This document shows, piece after piece, positions 14,893 to 16,106 of a DNA stretch of 16,106 nt (positions within the stretch are counted from its first letter, which is position 1; the number at the start of each line of letters is the position of its first letter). The stretch spans positions 1 to 16,106 of the forward strand of contig DCVL01000028.1 of NCBI GenBank assembly GCA_002328035.1, written 5' to 3'. Origin of the DNA: Geobacter sp. UBA2189 (lineage in GTDB: Bacteria > Desulfobacterota > Desulfuromonadia > Geobacterales > Pseudopelobacteraceae). A model generated the notes under the pieces. It did no database searches, was not told the DNA's origin, and saw only the letters and a program-made list of their open reading frames with translations. The position numbers were made by a program, and so were the translations under genes.

Positions 14893-15738
14893 ATGTTAGA
14901 TATCGCCATTGGCACAATCACAATGCGTCCATATGTGTTTGCCTTTTTCGCGGCATTCCTGCTAGCCTGCATGCCTCATGTAGGCTGGAAAAAAACCGTT
15001 ACCTTTACCGGTGTCGGTTATATGATCGCCTTTGTCTCAGAAAAACTCTCCATAACTACCGGCTTTCCATATGGATGGTACTACTATATTGATCTCACCA
15101 GCAAAAAAGAGCTCTGGATATGGGGGGTTCCCTTTTTTGACTCACTATCCTATGTCTTTCTGACCTACTGCAGCTATGCAACCGCGCTATTGATACTTTC
15201 CCCTCTGGCAACCCGTAAAATGGATTTGATTACGCTTGAAACCCGGGCGATAAGACATTCCTGGGCAGCATTGGTTCTTGGAAGTTTCCTGCAGACTTTT
15301 CTGGATATCATTATTGACCCTGTGGCTCTACAGGGAAGCCGTTGGTTTCTTGGACAGATTTATGGCTACGGGGAGGTGGGGGTACATTTCGGAGTACCGC
15401 TGTCCAACTATGCCGGTTGGCTTTTGACAAGCTTTGTGCTTGTGGCTGCTTTCCAGTGGGTTGACAGGAAACAGGATGCAGAGATGCCGAAGGGTATATT
15501 TCCGATCCCTTTTCGCTCACTTATTGGACCAATCCTCTACCTGTCAGTGTTGCTCTTTAACTGGGGGATGACTCTCTGGATAGGCGAACGATTGATGGCG
15601 GTAACCGGTATTTTCATATTTACCCTGCCGATTGTGATTGTAACAGTACAGGCTCTGATACGGGTTAACCGTTACCGTGAAGAGGAGTTGCGGGAACATC
15701 TTAAAGATTATCCATGGTCGCCACTTGGCAGGTGGTAA
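14893..15738 (+). CDS. Carotenoid biosynthesis-type membrane protein (DUF422/CruF-like)
   Basis: 281 residues with about seven predicted membrane helices. Family marks: an acidic residue in SEKLSITTG followed by GFPYGWYYY (57-65), GVPFFDSLSY near 78, LDIIIDPVALQGSRW (138-151), and HFGVPLSNYAGW (165-176). These fit PF04240, which includes CruF-type 1',2'-hydratases of carotenoid synthesis. AAGGA lies 6 bases before the ATG. It is probably the last gene of an operon with cls and the Rieske gene. No other carotenoid gene (phytoene synthase, desaturase) is in view, so the substrate is uncertain. Confidence 0.8.
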   Translation: MLDIAIGTITMRPYVFAFFAAFLLACMPHVGWKKTVTFTGVGYMIAFVSEKLSITTGFPYGWYYYIDLTSKKELWIWGVPFFDSLSYVFLTYCSYATALLILSPLATRKMDLITLETRAIRHSWAALVLGSFLQTFLDIIIDPVALQGSRWFLGQIYGYGEVGVHFGVPLSNYAGWLLTSFVLVAAFQWVDRKQDAEMPKGIFPIPFRSLIGPILYLSVLLFNWGMTLWIGERLMAVTGIFIFTLPIVIVTVQALIRVNRYREEELREHLKDYPWSPLGRW

Positions 15739-16106
15739 CATGCTTCAGGGGGTCACCACAGAAAACGGAATAAATAGCACGCAAAGGATTTTCTGCCCGA
15801 GACGGATTTCCTAAATTCAAGCCCACAGCCGATTTAGAATTTACCCTTCATATTGTTTGCAAAAGTTCATGGAATCGACACGCCATTGACATATCCATTG
15901 GTTATGGAGTTCACACATAACCAATGCGACATTACCCGAATCTATGTTCGGTGTCGCAAATTTTTCAACCTATATTTTCGCCAGAATTTAGCGAAAGGCA
16001 ACCAAATGAATTGGATAACGAGCTTGGTAAACATGTTTTGTGTAGTCAGTATTTTTTTTACTGCCATTCCGACATATTCATTGACAGGAGTTTAAGGATA
16101 ACGTCC
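15739..16106. other. Intergenic region with several inverted repeats
   Basis: No convincing gene in this stretch. It contains at least four dyads: TAAATTC/GAATTTA (15812-15818, 15837-15843); CATTGGTTATG/CATAACCAATG (15896-15906, 15916-15926); GCGACA...CCGAA/TTCGG...TGTCGC (15926-15957); and TTTCGC/GCGAAA (15977-15982, 15991-15996). None is followed by a clear T run, so they are not ordinary terminators. Three of them are packed within about 100 bases, suggesting a structured RNA, a repeat element or a regulator-binding region for a gene beyond the window. Confidence 0.45.
16006..16095 (+). CDS. Possible 29-residue hydrophobic peptide
   Basis: The short frame starts MNWITSLVNMF and continues through a hydrophobic core (CVVSIFFTAI) to TAA at 16093-16095. 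AAAGG lies 7 bases before the ATG. It could be a leader peptide or a small membrane protein ahead of a gene beyond the window end. The evidence is weak and chance occurrence is quite possible. Confidence 0.2.
   Translation: MNWITSLVNMFCVVSIFFTAIPTYSLTGV

Noticed and set aside
15896..15996. Integron attC-like site
   Set aside because: The paired arms do not carry the RYYYAAC/GTTRRRY core ends, and no integrase or cassette genes are nearby.

Overview
The window looks like chromosomal DNA of a Desulfuromonadota/Geobacterales bacterium, with moderate GC resembling the Geobacter lovleyi/Trichlorobacter group. This is inferred from gene content and style (glnK-amtB behind a sigma-54 promoter, a Geobacter-like small secreted protein, Rhs tips, a MacAB-TolC operon); no search could be run, so the species is a guess.

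Positions 1-4349 (minus strand) hold a graveyard or reservoir of Rhs polymorphic-toxin parts. Two cassettes lie in tandem. Each has the end of an Rhs core (YD repeats ending in the DPIG...NLYRY boundary), then a nuclease tip, then a putative immunity gene. The first tip (reading right to left) looks like a PD-(D/E)xK restriction-endonuclease-like nuclease, followed by a 237-residue protein of unknown family. The second looks like an HNH/EndoVII (GHH/AHH-type) nuclease, followed by a DUF4375/DMP19-like protein. The core ends are about 428-bp collinear direct repeats. The DNA just past both immunity genes is also repeated. Tips and immunity genes are AT-rich; the core ends are not. Neither core fragment has its own start, and the longer one carries a frameshift and a palindromic-repeat insertion with a stop.

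Positions 4350-5094 (plus) follow the sharp end of the Rhs homology and contain two small genes: a secreted Cys-containing protein and an unknown 90-residue protein.

Positions 5260-10544 (plus) are a tight efflux operon: TetR/CecR-type repressor, MacA-like membrane-fusion protein, MacB ABC transporter and NodT/OprM-type outer-membrane lipoprotein, with spacings from a 4-bp overlap to 5 bp. A perfect 38-bp palindrome overlaps the promoter and is the probable autoregulatory operator.

Positions 10690-12939 (minus) hold tRNA-Leu(CAG) with its terminator, and the nitrogen pair glnK-amtB. The glnK leader has a sigma-54 (-24/-12) promoter and, between it and the gene, a strong intrinsic terminator. 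This arrangement suggests control by antitermination as well as by sigma-54.

Positions 13065-15738 (plus) hold a Rieske ferredoxin-like protein, a two-HKD cardiolipin synthase and a DUF422/CruF-like carotenoid-pathway membrane protein, probably co-transcribed. The last 368 bases have no convincing gene but contain several inverted repeats.
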